From an uncultured Bdellovibrionales bacterium (GTDB lineage Bacteria > Bdellovibrionota > FAC87 > UBA2466), in the NCBI GenBank assembly GCA_937903155.1, contig CALCZU010000042.1:1-6435 (forward strand): a stretch of DNA of 6,435 nucleotides, read 5' to 3'. This document shows, piece by piece, positions 4,703 to 6,435 of this stretch. Every line of letters starts with the position of its first letter. The stretch's first letter is position 1. The translations under genes and the position numbers were made by a program. The notes under the pieces are model-generated. The model did no database searches, was not told where the DNA came from, and saw nothing but the letters and a program-made list of their open reading frames with translations.

Positions 4703-5254
4703 ATGCTGAAAACATTTGCAGTGATGACCTCGATGATTTTATTTTCCGCCCAAAATGGACATGCTTTAGAAATGCAGCAAGAGCCAGAACCCAGTATCCA
4801 AGCCCATACGCTCCACACCGATATTTTAATCCGATCATTATTGCAACCGGTCGGCAATTCAAAAGTGACAGGAACCGTTGAGTTCCAAAAAAAGGACAAT
4901 GGCGCAAGGGTCCTCGTGGCACTTGCTAACTCAAACGGAACCGCGAAAAAAGGCGAACACTACGCCGTCAGCCTCATTGACACAAAACGTTGCCCACAGG
5001 GCGAAGCGCTTTCCGCCAAAGAAGGCTCTGGACAGGAACTTTTCCAACTCGCAACGGTAAAAGTAAAAAATCAAAAGATTGAAACCAGCGAAGGAACTCT
5101 GCCCTCAGTCAAAACAGAGGACGAGTGGAAACAACTTCTCGCAAGAGCGGTCGTTGTAAAAAAAGTTACAAATGGAAAACCGGATCAAATTATTAGCTGC
5201 GGAATTGCACAGAGCACCAGCACCAACAACCCGAATAAAGAAGCGTCGAATTAA
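4703..5254 (+). CDS. Exported Cu/Zn superoxide dismutase-like protein lacking metal ligands
   Basis: A 183-aa protein with a Sec signal peptide (hydrophobic 5-16, probable cleavage after GHA at 21). It is preceded by AAGGA 5 nt before the ATG. The mature part follows the order of a Cu/Zn superoxide dismutase. VTGTVEFQ and ARVLVALAN at about 55-76 match the first strands. GEHYAVSLIDTKRC at 84-97 matches the usual G-x-HGFHIH-x-x-GDC, and SAKEG near 104 the usual SAGGH. LARAVVVKK at 146-154 matches RAVVVH, and IISCGIAQ at 163-170 matches RIACGVI. The disulfide cysteines C97 and C166 are kept. The copper histidines are not: the HGFHIH equivalents are HYAVSL, and the RAVVVH histidine is Lys153. 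The equivalent of the zinc region is short. If the alignment is right, this is a non-catalytic SOD-fold protein of the periplasm or cell surface. It is a single gene, divergent from the NUDIX operon. The family call is by motif reading only. Confidence 0.6.
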   Translation: MLKTFAVMTSMILFSAQNGHALEMQQEPEPSIQAHTLHTDILIRSLLQPVGNSKVTGTVEFQKKDNGARVLVALANSNGTAKKGEHYAVSLIDTKRCPQGEALSAKEGSGQELFQLATVKVKNQKIETSEGTLPSVKTEDEWKQLLARAVVVKKVTNGKPDQIISCGIAQSTSTNNPNKEASN

Positions 5255-5257
5255 TTT

Positions 5258-5286
5258 TTGAAACTGCTTTCGGTTGCGGATAGACT
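5258..5286 (+). promoter_or_regulatory. Promoter of the ATP-grasp gene, possibly leaderless
   Basis: TTGAAA (5258-5263, 5 of 6) and TAGACT (5281-5286, 4 of 6) are 17 bp apart and fill the 40-nt gap after the SOD-like gene. Transcription would begin about 5293, two nt before the ATG at 5295, which has no usable Shine-Dalgarno sequence. The gene therefore need not depend on readthrough from upstream. Confidence 0.5.
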
Positions 5287-5294
5287 CTCCCCCG

Positions 5295-6194
5295 ATGGAG
5301 AAGTTCAAGCTCGCACTGGCAACGGATAAGGCACACCCTCAGCTCACGAAGGACGATCAGATTTTGGTCGACGCCCTTCACAAAGCGGGAATTCATCCGA
5401 CTGCTGCGGTTTGGGATTCAGATCTCAATTGGTCGAACTTTGATGCCGTTTTGATCCGAAGTACTTGGGATTACTATCTTTCAGCCAAAAAATATCTCGA
5501 TTGGACTGCCAAACTAGACCACCTAAAAATTCCGCTTTGGAATGACTCGAAAATCGTCCGCTGGAATCACGATAAGGCTTATTTATTGGAACTTCGTGAG
5601 CAAGGTTTTGCAGTGGTTCCGACTGTAAAAGTGATATTCGAAAGTCCCAATCAGATTTTGCAAATGATGGCGGAATGCGATTGGAAAAAAGCTGTCGTCA
5701 AACCCACGATTTCGGGAGGGTCTTGGAAAACCTTTGTTATCTCTTCAAACTCTTTTCCAGAACTTTCCTATGATTCCGGGTACGAGCTTTTGATTCAACC
5801 CTTCTTAAACTCCATTCAAACGGAGGGCGAGATTTCTTTGATTTTTTTCGATAAGAAACTAAGTCACGCCGTTCACAAAAAACCGGCGCCGGGCGAATTC
5901 CGAGTGCAGTCGGAGTTCGGAGGCAAAGACAGCCCGATTGACGCACCTGCAGAAGCGCTCAAGCTTGCGCAAAAGATTTTAGATTCCGTCCCTCACGATC
6001 TTCTCTACGCTCGAGTAGACCTCGTCTTTCATGCAAACGCATGGCTTTTAATGGAACTTGAACTCATCGAACCCCATCTCTTTTTAGCGTCGAATCGAAA
6101 CGCAGCCAATAATTTAGCTCGCGCAATTCAGAATCGTTTTGTGACAAGCTCTGTCACTAAAAAGTTTCATCAGTACCAAATTGAAACACTTTGA
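5295..6194 (+). CDS. ATP-grasp ligase, DcsG/RimK-like
   Basis: A 299-aa ATP-grasp protein without signal peptide, so cytoplasmic. ATP-grasp enzymes activate a carboxylate as acyl-phosphate and join it to an amine or similar group. Visible family motifs are: an N-terminal pre-ATP-grasp domain with VLIRSTWDYY (about 52-61); PLWN and RWNHDKAYLL (80-97); the ATP-binding lysine in VVKPTISGGSW (134-144); the adenine-site LLIQPF (165-170); TEGE (176-179); KKPAPGEFRVQSEFGG (195-210); YARVDLV (238-244); and the metal-binding stretch MELELIEPHLFL (253-264). This set matches the group containing DcsG, the O-ureido-D-serine cyclo-ligase of cycloserine biosynthesis, in length as well as motifs. Most members sit outside any cycloserine cluster, as here, and their substrate is unknown, so I give no symbol. 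I chose ATG at 5295 over TTG at 5274 because homologs of this type begin just before LALATD. Confidence 0.85.
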   Translation: MEKFKLALATDKAHPQLTKDDQILVDALHKAGIHPTAAVWDSDLNWSNFDAVLIRSTWDYYLSAKKYLDWTAKLDHLKIPLWNDSKIVRWNHDKAYLLELREQGFAVVPTVKVIFESPNQILQMMAECDWKKAVVKPTISGGSWKTFVISSNSFPELSYDSGYELLIQPFLNSIQTEGEISLIFFDKKLSHAVHKKPAPGEFRVQSEFGGKDSPIDAPAEALKLAQKILDSVPHDLLYARVDLVFHANAWLLMELELIEPHLFLASNRNAANNLARAIQNRFVTSSVTKKFHQYQIETL

Positions 6195-6278
6195 TTTCTT
6201 TCGAATAAATTCAGTTTACTTAGGGTAGAATTGAAGCGCACAATTATCTTTTCTCAAACATTCACGAAAGGAAATAAC

Positions 6279-6435
6279 ATGAAGCCGTTTTACCTTTTCA
6301 TTCTTACTTTGAGTCTTAGTTTATTCGCAACCGAGCAAATCGATTATGCTCAATCCATCGACGCTGCCAATGAAACCTTAGCCGGTGTCATTCACTATCA
6401 AGGCGGTTTTTCATCCAACGTTAAATTGAATCTGA
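6279..6435 (+). CDS. Exported protein, 5' part only (cut by window end)
   Basis: The first 52 codons of an open frame reach the window edge. AAGGA (6268-6272) lies 6 nt before the ATG. The N-terminus has one Lys and a run of 13 hydrophobic or small residues (FYLFILTLSLSLF), with probable signal peptidase cleavage after A17. What follows (LAGVIHYQGGFSSNVKLNL) has alternating strand-like character but no recognisable family. The 84-nt gap upstream holds a possible -10 box TAGAAT at 6226-6231 without a clear -35 partner. Function unknown. Confidence 0.7.
   Translation, partial: MKPFYLFILTLSLSLFATEQIDYAQSIDAANETLAGVIHYQGGFSSNVKLNL

Noticed and set aside
148..6194. Cycloserine production or resistance locus, because alr (the cycloserine target) and a DcsG-like ligase are in one window
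   Set aside because: The genes are 4 kb apart on opposite strands with unrelated genes between, and no other biosynthetic gene is present. The co-occurrence is most likely chance.

Overview
This looks like a chromosomal stretch from a Gram-negative bacterium with moderate GC content. The evidence is a lipoprotein with an LQGC lipobox, several Sec-type signal peptides, an alanine racemase and a bacterial type-A RNase P RNA. The gene style (short intergenic gaps, GTG and TTG starts, small exported proteins) recalls Bdellovibrionota or other former deltaproteobacteria. That placement is an impression only, because no marker gene here fixes the taxonomy.

Layout from left to right. Bases 1-123 are repeat debris: a 14-bp direct repeat of the kind seen at insertion-sequence ends, then a 20-bp perfect palindrome flanked by the inverted 'TGTCATTGCGAG' signature of a widespread palindromic repeat class. 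Next comes alr (alanine racemase, minus strand), with a small lipoprotein gene diverging from it. The RNase P RNA gene rnpB follows with its own promoter, a 38-bp expanded P3 helix and a T-tract terminator. A tiny two-helix membrane protein gene follows rnpB and converges on a three-gene minus-strand operon, whose stop codon it overlaps. In transcription order the operon is canonical NUDIX hydrolase, diverged NUDIX paralog, SPFH/band-7 membrane protein. Diverging from the operon is an exported protein resembling Cu/Zn superoxide dismutase without the metal ligands. It is followed by a DcsG-like ATP-grasp ligase and by the 5' end of another exported protein cut by the window edge.

How the genes relate. 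alr supplies D-alanine for peptidoglycan and rnpB matures tRNA 5' ends; both are housekeeping. The NUDIX-NUDIX-SPFH operon is held together by an 11-nt overlap and a 21-nt gap, but its joint role is unknown. The other genes appear to be independent single units.

The most notable points are: (i) the long perfect palindrome inside rnpB helix P3; (ii) three genes (lipoprotein, first NUDIX, ATP-grasp) whose best promoter places the transcription start within about 0-3 nt of the start codon while no Shine-Dalgarno sequence is present, suggesting leaderless mRNAs; (iii) the apparent pseudo-superoxide-dismutase; (iv) a tandem NUDIX pair in which only one copy keeps the full Nudix box. I see no CRISPR array, tRNA gene, prophage or clear defence system.
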